A DNA stretch of 64,000 nucleotides from Burkholderiales bacterium (lineage in GTDB: Bacteria > Pseudomonadota > Gammaproteobacteria > Burkholderiales > Nitrosomonadaceae), in NCBI GenBank assembly GCA_024235755.1, contig JACKLV010000011.1, forward strand, positions 62,001 through 126,000, written 5' to 3'. Below the pieces are notes generated by a model, which searched no databases, was not told the origin of the DNA, and saw nothing but the letters and a program-made list of their open reading frames with translations. The translations under genes and the position numbers were made by a program. Shown piece by piece: positions 27,417 to 37,358 of the stretch. How positions within the stretch are numbered: the first letter of the stretch is position 1; each line of letters opens with the position of its first letter.

Positions 27417-28595
27417 TTATTTAGCGCGTTGTTCGAGTATTTCAACTGCCGGCAGTTTTTTACCTTCCAGAAATTCCAGGAACGCACCACCGGCAGTTGA
27501 TATATACGATACTTTGTCATAAATATTGTATTTTTGAATTGCCGCTATCGTATCGCCGCCACCCGCTAATGTAAATGCATTCGTGTCAGCGATAGCCCGT
27601 GCAATTTTCTCTGTGCCCGCGCCAAATTGATCAAACTCGAACACGCCTACAGGCCCATTCCACACCACAGTGCCCGCATTCATAATAATATCCGCGAGTG
27701 CTTGCGCACTTTTGGGTCCGATATCAAAAATCATCTCATCATCTGCAACAGAACCCGCATCTTTTAAGATAGCCGGCTCGTTGGCATCAAATTTTTTACC
27801 CACCACCACATCCACTGCAATGGGAATGGATGCGTTTCGTTTGCTCATTTTATCTATGAGCAATTTTGCTGTTGGAACAAGATCATCCTCACACAACGAT
27901 TTCCCGATATTTTTTCCAGTCGCTTTTAAAAATGTGTTTGCGATACCACCGCCCACAACCAGTTGGTCAACCTTCTCGGATAATGATTCCAGCACAGTCA
28001 GCTTTGTAGATACTTTCGATCCACCCACGATTGCCACCATCGGTCTTGCCGGTTCGTGCAGAGCTTTTGTTAACGCATCCAATTCTTCAGTCAATAAAAT
28101 CCCGGCACAAGCTATTGGTGCATACTGTGCAATACCATACGTTGATGCCTGCGCACGATGCGCGGTACCAAATGCATCCATGACGAAAACATCACATAAG
28201 CTTGCATATTTTCTTGCCGTTTCTTCTAAATTTTTCTTCTCACCTTTATTGATACGACAATTCTCCAGCACAACCAACTCACCTTCGGCCACTTCGAAGC
28301 CACCATCCACCCAGTCTTTTATTAAGCGGACAGGTTTTTTCAACCGGGCAGCAATGTCATCAGCAACAGGTTTCAGTGAATTTTCTTCTGACCACTCTCC
28401 TTCTTCCGGGCGACCTAAATGAGACGTCACCATTACTTTACCGCCAGCTTTCAGACAAAAATTAATCGTTGCCATTGAAGCAGCAATACGCGCATCCGAC
28501 GTTACTTTGCCATCTTTGACAGGCACATTTAGATCGGAACGAATAAAAACACGTTTTCCCTTGAGATCAAGGTCTACAAGTTTGATTACAGACAC
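27417..28595 (-). CDS. pgk: Phosphoglycerate kinase
   Basis: A 392-residue enzyme with the PGK signature RVFIRSDLNVPVKDG, SHLGRP, the nucleotide-binding GGSKVSTKL and the C-terminal GGGDTIAA. The start is GTG at 28595 with AGGAG 8 nt upstream. It phosphorylates 3-phosphoglycerate in the reductive pentose-phosphate cycle and runs in reverse in glycolysis. It is preceded by a 168-nt gap with a stable hairpin, and closely followed by pyk. Confidence 0.96.
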   Translation of the reverse strand: MSVIKLVDLDLKGKRVFIRSDLNVPVKDGKVTSDARIAASMATINFCLKAGGKVMVTSHLGRPEEGEWSEENSLKPVADDIAARLKKPVRLIKDWVDGGFEVAEGELVVLENCRINKGEKKNLEETARKYASLCDVFVMDAFGTAHRAQASTYGIAQYAPIACAGILLTEELDALTKALHEPARPMVAIVGGSKVSTKLTVLESLSEKVDQLVVGGGIANTFLKATGKNIGKSLCEDDLVPTAKLLIDKMSKRNASIPIAVDVVVGKKFDANEPAILKDAGSVADDEMIFDIGPKSAQALADIIMNAGTVVWNGPVGVFEFDQFGAGTEKIARAIADTNAFTLAGGGDTIAAIQKYNIYDKVSYISTAGGAFLEFLEGKKLPAVEILEQRAK

Positions 28596-28625
28596 CGCAA
28601 ACTCCTGATTTATCTTAAAATGAAT

Positions 28626-28649
28626 AAAGGATAGCCTTTGCTACCCTTT
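28626..28649 (-). terminator. Hairpin between gap and pgk
   Basis: On the minus strand AAAGGGTAGC and GCTATCCTTT form a 10-bp stem (one G-U pair) around AAAG, followed by an AT-rich stretch. Lying between two co-directional genes of the carbon cluster, it may act as a partial terminator or mRNA-processing/stability element. Confidence 0.55.
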
Positions 28650-28763
28650 ATTATTGATTCAATGATCAAATACTCTTTGACAGATGGCAATTAACACTTG
28701 GCTCAAGATCCATCAACTACCATAGATTGCTTATTATCTTTCACCAAGTCAGACCATCTTAAG

Positions 28764-29765
28764 TTATTTGCTGGCTATAGTACGTACCATTTCCAGCAGT
28801 TTGGTTGAATACCCCCATTCATTATCGTACCAAGCAACAACTTTGACGAAGCTTCCATCTAGTGCCATACCCGCTTCAGCATCAAAAATCGATGTACAGC
28901 TCTCACCACGAAAATCGGTAGAAACCACTTTTTGATCTGTATAACCCAAAACGCCTTTCATTTCACCTTCTGAGGCGTCTTTCATGGCCTTACAGATCTC
29001 GTCATAGGATACATCCTGTTTCAATTCAACAGTCAAATCAACCACTGACACGTCTGATGTCGGGACGCGAAATGCCATACCGGTCAATTTCTTATTCAAT
29101 TCAGGAATAACAACGCCAACCGCCTTGGCTGCACCAGTTGATGATGGGATAATATTTTCGAGAATGCCACGGCCACCACGCCAGTCTTTGTTCGAAGGCC
29201 CATCAACCGTTTTTTGCGTTGCCGTAGCAGCATGGACTGTTGTCATCAAACCGCGCTTAATACCGAACTTATCATTCAGTATCTTGGCAATTGGTGCAAG
29301 ACAGTTTGTCGTACATGAAGCGTTGGAAACAATAGCTTCACCATTATAAGTTTTATCGTTAACGCCATACACGAACATGCGCGTATCATCCTTAGAAGGC
29401 GCTGACATAATGACTTTTTTTGCACCAGCAACCAGATGTTTTTCGCAGGTCTCCTGCGTCAGGAAAAGACCCGTTGATTCTACCACCACATCTGCGCCAA
29501 CTTCATTCCATTTCAATTCGGCAGGATCTTTAATGGCTGTCAAGCGTATACGCTTGCCATTTACAATCAGCGTATTATCTTCAATCGATACTTCACCTTG
29601 GAAGCGACCGTGCACGGAATCATGTTTTAGCATATAAGCAAGATAATCCGGTTCCAGTAAATCGTTTATTGCAACCACCTCAATATCAGGAAAATTCTGT
29701 ACTGCTGAACGGAAAACCATACGCCCAATACGGCCAAACCCATTAATACCCACCTTAATTGTCAT
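28764..29765 (-). CDS. gap: Glyceraldehyde-3-phosphate dehydrogenase, type I
   Basis: A 333-residue GAPDH. It starts TIKVGINGFGRIGRMVFR, and the catalytic cysteine is in ASCTTNCLAP. The substrate-binding TVHAATATQKTVDGPS and late WYDNEWGYS segments are present. AAGGAG lies 8 nt upstream of the ATG. It reduces 1,3-bisphosphoglycerate in carbon fixation. Residues after the first Rossmann strand (NDLLEPDYLAY) are of the NAD-type pattern, but cofactor use is not settled by this. Confidence 0.96.
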   Translation of the reverse strand: MTIKVGINGFGRIGRMVFRSAVQNFPDIEVVAINDLLEPDYLAYMLKHDSVHGRFQGEVSIEDNTLIVNGKRIRLTAIKDPAELKWNEVGADVVVESTGLFLTQETCEKHLVAGAKKVIMSAPSKDDTRMFVYGVNDKTYNGEAIVSNASCTTNCLAPIAKILNDKFGIKRGLMTTVHAATATQKTVDGPSNKDWRGGRGILENIIPSSTGAAKAVGVVIPELNKKLTGMAFRVPTSDVSVVDLTVELKQDVSYDEICKAMKDASEGEMKGVLGYTDQKVVSTDFRGESCTSIFDAEAGMALDGSFVKVVAWYDNEWGYSTKLLEMVRTIASK

Positions 29766-29823
29766 ACTTCAAACTCCTTAAATAAAAATCTTGTATGCTA
29801 TACCTAGCGCTGCTCAAATGCAG

Positions 29824-31839
29824 TTAAAGTACACGCTTAACCGTTTTAACCACATTTGCGACAGTAAATCCAAAATGTTCGAATAGCACATTAGCCGGTG
29901 CCGATTCGCCAAAGGTGTCGATACCGATAACCTCGCCTTCCAATCCTACGTATTTACGCCAATAATCGGTCACACCGGCTTCAATCGCCACACGCACTAC
30001 ATTACGCGGCAATACGCTTTCCCGATAGGCCTTATCTTGACGATCAAATAATTGCGTACAAGGCATGGAAACAACCCTTGCCCGTATACCTTCTTTTGCC
30101 AGCGCTGTCTGTGCCTGCACGGCTAGACCGATTTCAGAACCTGTCGCGATCAAAACCACTTGCGGTTGTCCGTTCTCGGCTTCGGACAGAATATAACCAC
30201 CTTTATCAATCAGCTTGATCGTTGCAGCATCGCGTTTCTGAAACGGCAAATTCTGCCTACTGAAGATTAATGTAGATGGACCGGATGTTCGCTCTATCGA
30301 ACGCGCCCATGCGACCGTTGATTCAACGGTATCGCAAGGTCGCCAAACATCCATATTTGGGATCAAACGTAATGTTGCAGTTTGCTCTACAGGCTGATGC
30401 GTCGGACCATCCTCGCCAAGACCGATGGAATCATGCGTAAAGACAAACAAATTGCGAATTTTCATCAGTGCAGCCATGCGCAAGGCATTACGTGCGTATT
30501 CTGAAAACATCAGAAAGGTCGCGCCGTAAGGAATCAATCCGCCATGCAACGATAATCCATTCATGATAGCGCTCATGCCAAATTCACGCACACCGTAATA
30601 GATATAATTTCCACCTGTTTCACGGCTCACACCTTTTGACCCCGACCATAACGTCAGATTGGAGCCAGCCAAATCCGCCGACCCACCAATAAGCTCAGGC
30701 AAGATTGGCGCCAGTCCTTCAATAGCATTTTGCGAAGCTTTTCGACTGGCAATAGTTTCCGCTTTGCCATTCACTTCATTAATCACAGCTTCAACATGAT
30801 TTGCCCAGTTACCTGGCAATTCACCTGCCATGCGACGGTTAAATTCAGCAGCTTCAGACGGATATTTGCTGGCATATGCCGAAAGCTTTTGATCCCATTC
30901 ATTTTCCAGTTGTTTGCCTTTCTCTCGCGCATCCCACGCAGCATAGATGTCATCTGGTATCTCAAAAGGCGCGTGGTGCCAGCCGATATGAGGCCGTGCC
31001 GCATCAATCTCCGCTTCACCCAATGCTGCGCCATGCACGGCATGCGTATTAGCCAAATTCGGCGACCCCAAACCAATCACAGTTTTGCAACAAATCATGG
31101 TAGGCTTGTCATTGACTTGCTTAGCTGCTTCAATAGCCGCTTCTATTGCAACTGGATCATGTCCGTTTACATTAGGCACCACATGCCAACCGTAGGATTC
31201 AAACCGTTTAGGTGTATCATCTGTAAACCAACCTTCTACGTGACCATCAATGGATATGCCGTTATCATCGTAGAAACATATCAGCTTACCCAATCCCAGA
31301 GTACCTGCCAGAGAGCATGCCTCATGAGAGATACCTTCCATCAGACAGCCATCACCCAGAAACACATAAGTATAGTGATTGACAATATCGAATCCGGGGC
31401 GATTAAATTCAGCTGCCAATATCTTTTCAGCAATTGCCATGCCTACAGCATTGGTAATACCCTGACCTAGAGGTCCCGTTGTTGTCTCAACACCCGGGGT
31501 ATAGCCATATTCTGGATGTCCTGGTGTTTTGGAGTGCATTTGACGGAATTTTTTAATTTCCTCCATCGGCAAATCATAACCTGTCAAATGAAGCAAGGCA
31601 TAAATCAGCATGGAACCATGCCCATTTGACAGCACGAAACGATCACGATCAAACCATGCTGGATTTCTAGGATTATGCCGGAGATGATGTATCCACAATA
31701 CCTCAGCGATTTCCGCCATACCCATTGGCATACCGGGGTGGCCGGAATTGGCCTTTTGCACGGCATCCATGGCCAACGCTCGTATTGCGCTGGTCATATT
31801 TTTAAATACCGGCTCTTCAAAATCTTTGAATGTATCCAT
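29824..31839 (-). CDS. tkt: Transketolase
   Basis: A 671-residue thiamine-diphosphate enzyme. Features include NSGHPGMPMGMA, the GDGCLMEGISHEA diphosphate site, SNGHGSMLIYALLHLTGY, DSIGLGEDGPTHQPVEQ and a C-terminal transketolase domain. It transfers two-carbon units between sugar phosphates in the Calvin and pentose-phosphate cycles. AGGGAG lies before the ATG at 31839. It is the first gene of the carbon cluster; the upstream 633-bp region should hold the main promoter. Confidence 0.96.
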   Translation of the reverse strand: MDTFKDFEEPVFKNMTSAIRALAMDAVQKANSGHPGMPMGMAEIAEVLWIHHLRHNPRNPAWFDRDRFVLSNGHGSMLIYALLHLTGYDLPMEEIKKFRQMHSKTPGHPEYGYTPGVETTTGPLGQGITNAVGMAIAEKILAAEFNRPGFDIVNHYTYVFLGDGCLMEGISHEACSLAGTLGLGKLICFYDDNGISIDGHVEGWFTDDTPKRFESYGWHVVPNVNGHDPVAIEAAIEAAKQVNDKPTMICCKTVIGLGSPNLANTHAVHGAALGEAEIDAARPHIGWHHAPFEIPDDIYAAWDAREKGKQLENEWDQKLSAYASKYPSEAAEFNRRMAGELPGNWANHVEAVINEVNGKAETIASRKASQNAIEGLAPILPELIGGSADLAGSNLTLWSGSKGVSRETGGNYIYYGVREFGMSAIMNGLSLHGGLIPYGATFLMFSEYARNALRMAALMKIRNLFVFTHDSIGLGEDGPTHQPVEQTATLRLIPNMDVWRPCDTVESTVAWARSIERTSGPSTLIFSRQNLPFQKRDAATIKLIDKGGYILSEAENGQPQVVLIATGSEIGLAVQAQTALAKEGIRARVVSMPCTQLFDRQDKAYRESVLPRNVVRVAIEAGVTDYWRKYVGLEGEVIGIDTFGESAPANVLFEHFGFTVANVVKTVKRVL

Positions 31840-32472
31840 TGATACGCACTCCCTTTAATTTATTCCTTTTATATTTATGAATTTTTAAAACCTGAATTCT
31901 TCGTTTCAGATAAATGTCTTTCTCTACAGCAGCTTGCAAAACACTCGACGCAAACTAGGCTATTTAGCCAAAACGAATATTATCGCTTAAGATGATTTAT
32001 GAGACAACAACTAAAAGCTTAATTTAATGAAATAAATTAATGCAATTTTTGACCTAAAATCACCGACGGATTTGTGGACATTTAAAAAAATCATCAATGC
32101 AAACACATGTACCACCTATATCCGCATCAATGCCATGCTACCGCGCATTATTTTCAACCAACGGCAAAGTAGAACTAGAAAACGTGGTCACAAAGCTGTG
32201 CATTTCGCATGAAAAATCCGAAACGCACTTTCAATGAATAATATTACACGCCAAGATAGTGTTACAGAAATCCCCGGGATTCTTAATTTTCACATACATA
32301 GCGCGATCTAGATTTTCAATCGGGAAACTTAAGTTCTCGATTAAATTTGCACAACTGATTTAGTTCAGGCCGCGCCGGTTTTGAACAAAACACAAATGCG
32401 CCCAACCGATAAAATTAGCCGCTCACTTTAACTGCTGGGGACTGGCTTATTTGTTGCAAACCAATACACACT
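31840..32472. other. Long intergenic region upstream of tkt
   Basis: This 633-bp region lies between lapA and tkt with no supported ORF. It contains an 8-bp perfect inverted repeat TTAATTTA/TAAATTAA (32019-32040) about 180 bp upstream of tkt. It must contain the tkt promoter and any CbbR-type control sites, but none can be assigned with certainty. Confidence 0.5.
32019..32040. promoter_or_regulatory. AT-rich palindrome upstream of the carbon cluster
   Basis: TTAATTTA and TAAATTAA are perfect 8-bp arms around a 6-nt spacer. The T-N11-A-compatible symmetry would suit a LysR-type regulator such as CbbR, but AT-rich palindromes also arise by chance. Confidence 0.3.
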
Positions 32473-32679
32473 CTATTTTTTAGCAGCTGTTTTACTTGGC
32501 GCAGTAATCAGTGTCAGCACAACCCCAAGCCCAAAGAAAAACAATAAAACAACACTTAAAGGTAACTCTAGCGATCGGTCATGATAATAATTCAGCGTTA
32601 TATTTTCAGAATTAATCATAGAAAAACAAACCAGCCCAACAAATATAATTAATCGCAATAGCCAAGTTATAAGTTGCAT
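32473..32679 (-). CDS. lapA: LapA-domain (DUF1049) inner-membrane protein
   Basis: A 68-residue protein with two predicted transmembrane helices (about residues 3-20 and 40-60). They are linked by NSENITLNYYHDRSLELPLS, matching the LapA/YciS family, and the tail is Lys-rich. In enterobacteria LapA works with LapB in controlling lipopolysaccharide synthesis. Its position after ihfB in an aroA-cmk-rpsA-ihfB-lapA series is the classic arrangement. No lapB is seen directly downstream. Confidence 0.82.
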   Translation of the reverse strand: MQLITWLLRLIIFVGLVCFSMINSENITLNYYHDRSLELPLSVVLLFFFGLGVVLTLITAPSKTAAKK

Positions 32680-32850
32680 GATAGTTCGACCTCAATAGTT
32701 TTTATAAATAAGTTTATGTCACCGTGCCTATATGAAATATGACTATTTTTCAGGCGAACAATCCGGTTTATACTAAAAATCAATACACTGCCCAACCTTT
32801 AATGAAACCACCCATTCTTTGAAGGACTAAAATCATTCGTCCAATTCAGG

Positions 32851-33135
32851 CTAGTTTTTATAATCAACGCGCTCCCTCATTTCCTTGCCTGCTTTAAAAT
32901 GTGGAACATACTTTGCTGGAACATGCACCTTCTCGCCAGATTTAGGATTCCGGCCAATTCTTGGCGGCCTGTAATTCAGATCAAAACTACCAAAACCACG
33001 AATTTCAATTCGCTGACCTTCAGCCAAACTCCTTGCCATTGCATCTATAATCATTTTGACAGAAAGCTCGGCATCTTTTGCCACAAGTTGCGGAAAACGG
33101 GCCGCAAGCCGGGAAATCAATTCAGATTTCGTCAT
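32851..33135 (-). CDS. ihfB: Integration host factor subunit beta
   Basis: A 94-residue HU/IHF family protein. It begins TKSELISRLA and contains the signature GFGSFDLNYRPPRIGRNPKSG and a KVHVPAKYVPHFKAGKEMRERV tail typical of IHF-beta. With IHF-alpha it bends DNA for recombination, replication and sigma54 transcription. AAGGAAT lies before the ATG. It follows rpsA by 9 nt. Confidence 0.95.
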   Translation of the reverse strand: MTKSELISRLAARFPQLVAKDAELSVKMIIDAMARSLAEGQRIEIRGFGSFDLNYRPPRIGRNPKSGEKVHVPAKYVPHFKAGKEMRERVDYKN

Positions 33136-33144
33136 GAATATTCC

Positions 33145-34854
33145 TTATTGCTCTGTATTTTTACTATCCATTTTAGCTTTTAGTAAAGCACCCAAACTTG
33201 TTGTTCCCGCATTTGCTGGCGCTTTAATTTTTTGCATTGCACTAGTTTCATCCGATTTGTCTTTCGCTTTAATTGACAGATTAATGGCACGATTCTTGCG
33301 GTCAACATTGACAATCATAGCTTCTACTTTTTCGCCTTCTTTTAAGTGAGTACGAATATCTTCAACGCGGTCACGCGAGATTTCTGAAGCACGCAAATAA
33401 CCATCCACCTCATCAGTCAATGCGATTACCGCACCTTTAGCATCAATCGATTTTACAGCGCCTCCGACAATACTGTTTTTATCATGTACGGCGATAAAGT
33501 TATTGAATGGGTCATCTTCAAGCTGTTTGATTCCCAATGATATCCGCTCACGCTCCACATCAATGGATAGTATAACCGCTTCAATCTCATCGCCTTTTTT
33601 GTAATTGCAAACCGCTTCTTCACCAGGCAGATTCCACGACAAATCCGACAAATGCACCAATCCATCAATATTACCGGGCAATCCAATAAAAACACCGAAA
33701 TCAGTAATGGATTTGATCTGGCCATTTACCTTGTCGCCTTTCTCGTGATTCATGGCAAACTCTTCCCATGGGTTCACTTGGCATTGCTTCATGCCTAGAG
33801 AAATGCGCCGACGCTCCTCATCAATCTCTAGTATCATTACTTCGACTTCATCACCCAGCTGCACCACCTTCGACGGATAAACATTTTTGTTCGTCCAATC
33901 CATTTCAGAAACATGCACCAATCCCTCGATACCCTGCTCTATTTCAATGAAAGCACCATAATCCGTCAGATTGGTCACTTTTCCAAAAAGTCGCGTACGC
34001 GGTGGATAACGACGCGACAAACCGACCCACGGGTCTTCCGTCAGTTGCTTCATACCAAGTGATACGCGATTCTTTTCCTGATCGAACTTAAGCACCTTTG
34101 CAGTCACTTCATCGCCGATACTGACCACCTCAGATGGATGCTTGACCCGCCGCCACGCCAAATCCGTAATATGCAACAGACCGTCAATACCCCCCAAGTC
34201 AACAAACGCGCCATAATCGGTAATATTCTTAACGATACCCTGAACAACCGAGCCTTCTTCCAGGCTGGCCAACAATGACTCACGATCCGCTCCTTGTGTT
34301 TCTTCGAGCACTGCACGCCGTGAAACCACAACATTATTACGTTTGCGGTCCAGCTTGATCACCTTGAATTCCATCTCCTTATTTTCATAAGGTGTAGTGT
34401 CTTTCACCGGTCGGATATCCACCAGCGAACCTGGCAAAAACGCACGTATACCGTTAATCATGGCTGTCAAGCCGCCTTTCACTTTGCCATTAACCATACC
34501 GGTCACAATTTTACCGCTTTCCATAGCCTCTTCGAGCTCATGCCATGCAGTCAGGCGCTTGGCCTTGTCACGCGATAATCGCGTTTCTCCATAACCATCC
34601 TCTAGCGTTTCGATCGCAACACTGACAAAATCACCGGGTTTTACTTCGATCTCACCCCTGTCATTTTTAAATTCCTCAACAGGAATATAACTCTCCGATT
34701 TTAGACCAGCATTAACGACAACAATATTGTAGTCAACACGAACAACTTCAGCTGTGATGACTTCTCCGATGCGCATTTCCTGACGCGCAAGGCTTTCTTC
34801 AAACAGATCAGCAAAATTTTCTGAGGATTGGGTTACGGTGGAAGCAGTAGTCAT
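33145..34854 (-). CDS. rpsA: 30S ribosomal protein S1
   Basis: A 569-residue protein with six consecutive S1 (OB-fold) repeats, of which repeats 3-6 show the common VxxITDYGAFVxLxGxxGLxHxSD pattern. A short acidic/Lys-rich tail follows. It helps bind mRNA to the 30S subunit. It sits between cmk and ihfB in the usual proteobacterial order. The 132-nt gap upstream of its ATG probably carries its own promoter or an autoregulatory leader. Confidence 0.96.
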   Translation of the reverse strand: MTTASTVTQSSENFADLFEESLARQEMRIGEVITAEVVRVDYNIVVVNAGLKSESYIPVEEFKNDRGEIEVKPGDFVSVAIETLEDGYGETRLSRDKAKRLTAWHELEEAMESGKIVTGMVNGKVKGGLTAMINGIRAFLPGSLVDIRPVKDTTPYENKEMEFKVIKLDRKRNNVVVSRRAVLEETQGADRESLLASLEEGSVVQGIVKNITDYGAFVDLGGIDGLLHITDLAWRRVKHPSEVVSIGDEVTAKVLKFDQEKNRVSLGMKQLTEDPWVGLSRRYPPRTRLFGKVTNLTDYGAFIEIEQGIEGLVHVSEMDWTNKNVYPSKVVQLGDEVEVMILEIDEERRRISLGMKQCQVNPWEEFAMNHEKGDKVNGQIKSITDFGVFIGLPGNIDGLVHLSDLSWNLPGEEAVCNYKKGDEIEAVILSIDVERERISLGIKQLEDDPFNNFIAVHDKNSIVGGAVKSIDAKGAVIALTDEVDGYLRASEISRDRVEDIRTHLKEGEKVEAMIVNVDRKNRAINLSIKAKDKSDETSAMQKIKAPANAGTTSLGALLKAKMDSKNTEQ

Positions 34855-34986
34855 TATAAAAAATACCTGATATTTTCCTTCTCTTTAATAAGAAGGGTGG
34901 GTTAGTTAAAAAATTGTTTGAAAAAATCCCGAACCTGCTCATCAGTAACAAAACAACCCCTGAAGCAACAAATATACGGTATATTT

Positions 34987-35667
34987 TCAAACCCTCACAT
35001 TAGCACAGTATTCTCTGTACCATTCAAGCACACTATTTTGCGCCTGCAAAATAGAAAGCGAGGTTGTATCGAGCAACCTCGCATCTGTGTTCTGCCGCAA
35101 AGGAGCAACACTACGATTTGAATCGCGTTCATCGCGTTTTTGAATATCCTTTTGCAGATCGCGTATATTAGCATTTATTCCTTTCTCTATCAACTGCTTA
35201 TACCGCCTTTCTGCGCGCACTTCAGAACTTGCCGTCAAAAAAACTTTTAATATTGCATCCGGAAATATCACCGATCCCATATCACGCCCATCGGCAACCA
35301 GACCGGGGGACTGTCTAAAAGCACGCTGACGCGTTATTAACGCCTCTCTTACCCGTGGGTAAGATGCCAGTTGCGAAGCCATAATACCGCATTCTTCAGT
35401 ACGAATATCCTCAGTAACTCTATTATTCTCAAGAAAAATCTCCTCTTCTTCAAAAGAGACATCCAGATTTAAAGCAATCTCCACAAGCTTATTTTCATCC
35501 TTAGGGTTGACATTGGTCTGCAGCGCCTTTAAAGCTACCAGACGGTACAATGCACCACTGTCCAGATAATGAAAACCGAGTGTCTTTGCTACCAACTGCG
35601 CTATAGTGCCTTTTCCGGATGCCGAAGGTCCATCAATCGCTATCACCGGGATACTGTTTAAACTCAT
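34987..35667 (-). CDS. cmk: Cytidylate kinase
   Basis: A 226-residue (d)CMP kinase. The P-loop is IDGPSASGKGT (near residue 11), with YLDSGALYR, VADGRDMGSVIFPDA and RRYKQL nucleoside-binding segments. It phosphorylates CMP and dCMP to the diphosphates in the cytosol. The ATG at 35667 is 12 nt after the aroA stop, consistent with one transcript aroA-cmk. Confidence 0.95.
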   Translation of the reverse strand: MSLNSIPVIAIDGPSASGKGTIAQLVAKTLGFHYLDSGALYRLVALKALQTNVNPKDENKLVEIALNLDVSFEEEEIFLENNRVTEDIRTEECGIMASQLASYPRVREALITRQRAFRQSPGLVADGRDMGSVIFPDAILKVFLTASSEVRAERRYKQLIEKGINANIRDLQKDIQKRDERDSNRSVAPLRQNTDARLLDTTSLSILQAQNSVLEWYREYCANVRV

Positions 35668-35679
35668 ATTTTTACTGTT

Positions 35680-36993
35680 TTAGTTTTCAAAACATGCAAT
35701 TCGTTTGAACTGTTCAAAATAATAAGGAAAAGTTTTGGATACGCAACCGGGATCATTGATACGCACAGACACCCCAAAAGCCGCCAAAGAAAAACACATA
35801 GCCATACGATGATCATCGTAAGTATCAATCGCCGCACCGGGCGTTAATCCATTTTGGGGCGGCGAAATTCTTATATAGTCATTACCTTCTTCAATACCCG
35901 CTCCCAGCTTCTTAAGTTCTTTAGCCATTGCTGCAAGCCTATCCGTCTCCTTTAGCCGCCAACTTGCAATATTTTTTAACGTTGTCACACCGTTTGCGAA
36001 TAATGCAACCACCGCCAGCGTCATTGCCGCATCCGGTATATGATTACAATCCAAATCTATCCCCTGCAAAGGAAGACGCCCAGCTCCAGCATGCGGACAG
36101 CTCGACTCGATCCAATTCGTACCCATACGAACACACGCCCCCATTTTCCCCAACGCCTCGGCAAATCGCACATCTCCCTGCACACTTTCACTGCCAACTC
36201 CCTGCACACGTACCGGCCCACCACCAATAGCGCCAGCAGCGAGGAAATATGACGCGGATGACGCATCCCCTTCAACCCTGACATCACCAGGACTGCAATA
36301 ATACTGATGCGCCGGCAAAGTAAACTGTTGCCATGCAACATGCTCCACAACCACACCGAATTTCCGCATTTGCGCGAGCGTCAATGCCACATAGGGTTGC
36401 GAGATTAAAACACCAGTCACCTCAATTACTGCTTTTTTGCCGGTGACCGGAAGCGCCATCAGTAATCCTGTCAAGAACTGACTGGATACATCACCTTTCA
36501 CCGACAAACGGATATCTCCACAATCCAATGTAACCGGATTAATCTGCAATGGCGGGTATCCCTGATGACCCAAATAGGCGATATCGGCACCGATTTTTCG
36601 CAATGCATCGATCAAATCACCAATAGGCCGTTCATGCATTCGCGCCACACCAGACATCTGGTAGTGCCCATCCATTAGAGCCAACACCGCCGCCAAAGGG
36701 CGAAAAGCCGTACCCGCATTACCCAGAAATAAATCTGCTTCCTTCACCTTAAAGTGGCCACCTGTGCCGGTTATCCGGTAACTGTTTTCACCAGTTTGCG
36801 TAATGTCTACACCCAGTTTGGCCAACGCTTTGAGCATATAACCCGTATCATCCGAAGCAAGCAAATCACGAACATGCGTAACCCCTTGCGCCAGTGCTGC
36901 AAGCAGTAAAATTCGGTTGGAAATACTTTTGGAACCCGGCAGCTGAATAATGCCTTGTGCCTTTTTGATGACTGGCAAATCAAGCCAATTCAT
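35680..36993 (-). CDS. aroA: 3-phosphoshikimate 1-carboxyvinyltransferase (EPSP synthase)
   Basis: A 437-residue EPSP synthase. Signatures are LPGSKSISNRILLLAALAQG, the LFLGNAGTAFRPL PEP-site segment, and YDDHRMAMCFSLAA near the C-terminus. It joins shikimate-3-phosphate and PEP in aromatic amino-acid synthesis. The NAGTAFRPL sequence is of the class I type. It is the first gene of the aroA-cmk-rpsA-ihfB-lapA block. Confidence 0.95.
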   Translation of the reverse strand: MNWLDLPVIKKAQGIIQLPGSKSISNRILLLAALAQGVTHVRDLLASDDTGYMLKALAKLGVDITQTGENSYRITGTGGHFKVKEADLFLGNAGTAFRPLAAVLALMDGHYQMSGVARMHERPIGDLIDALRKIGADIAYLGHQGYPPLQINPVTLDCGDIRLSVKGDVSSQFLTGLLMALPVTGKKAVIEVTGVLISQPYVALTLAQMRKFGVVVEHVAWQQFTLPAHQYYCSPGDVRVEGDASSASYFLAAGAIGGGPVRVQGVGSESVQGDVRFAEALGKMGACVRMGTNWIESSCPHAGAGRLPLQGIDLDCNHIPDAAMTLAVVALFANGVTTLKNIASWRLKETDRLAAMAKELKKLGAGIEEGNDYIRISPPQNGLTPGAAIDTYDDHRMAMCFSLAAFGVSVRINDPGCVSKTFPYYFEQFKRIACFEN

Positions 36994-37358
36994 GACAACT
37001 CATAAATGGAAAAAGATGGATAATAACGCATATCTTGCAATAAGAATATTTTATAGAAAGAACAGCAAAAAATTCTTAGGCCCACGAAACTTGTATTCTA
37101 TCCATATGATATTTCTTACCTCAAATGCTAAGCTTTGCATCTCAACAACGATTTACAATAATTATTTATAAAATCTTACCTGTTTAGGGTAATCTATTGA
37201 TGAATTGCTTTATACAATTTACGATTAAATTTCTTGAACCTGGGAAATAAATGATTTTAGCATTTGTATACTGCGTTATGAAAACGTAACATGCGCAAAC
37301 AATACAACAAATGCAGAAACAATAATGTCACAACAACATTACATTTAAGAGGATTGAC
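36994..37358. other. Intergenic region upstream of aroA
   Basis: This 365-bp AT-rich region is divergent between aroA and a small membrane-protein gene. No ORF with a ribosome site and no structured RNA was recognised. Promoters for both directions are expected. Confidence 0.45.

Noticed and set aside
27670..28422. Long open frame antisense to pgk
   Set aside because: It is an unbroken frame caused by codon bias of pgk, has no ribosome site or family pattern, and pgk is unambiguous on the other strand.
30730..31470. Open frame antisense to tkt
   Set aside because: Low-complexity composition of a reverse-frame shadow; no motif and no start signal.
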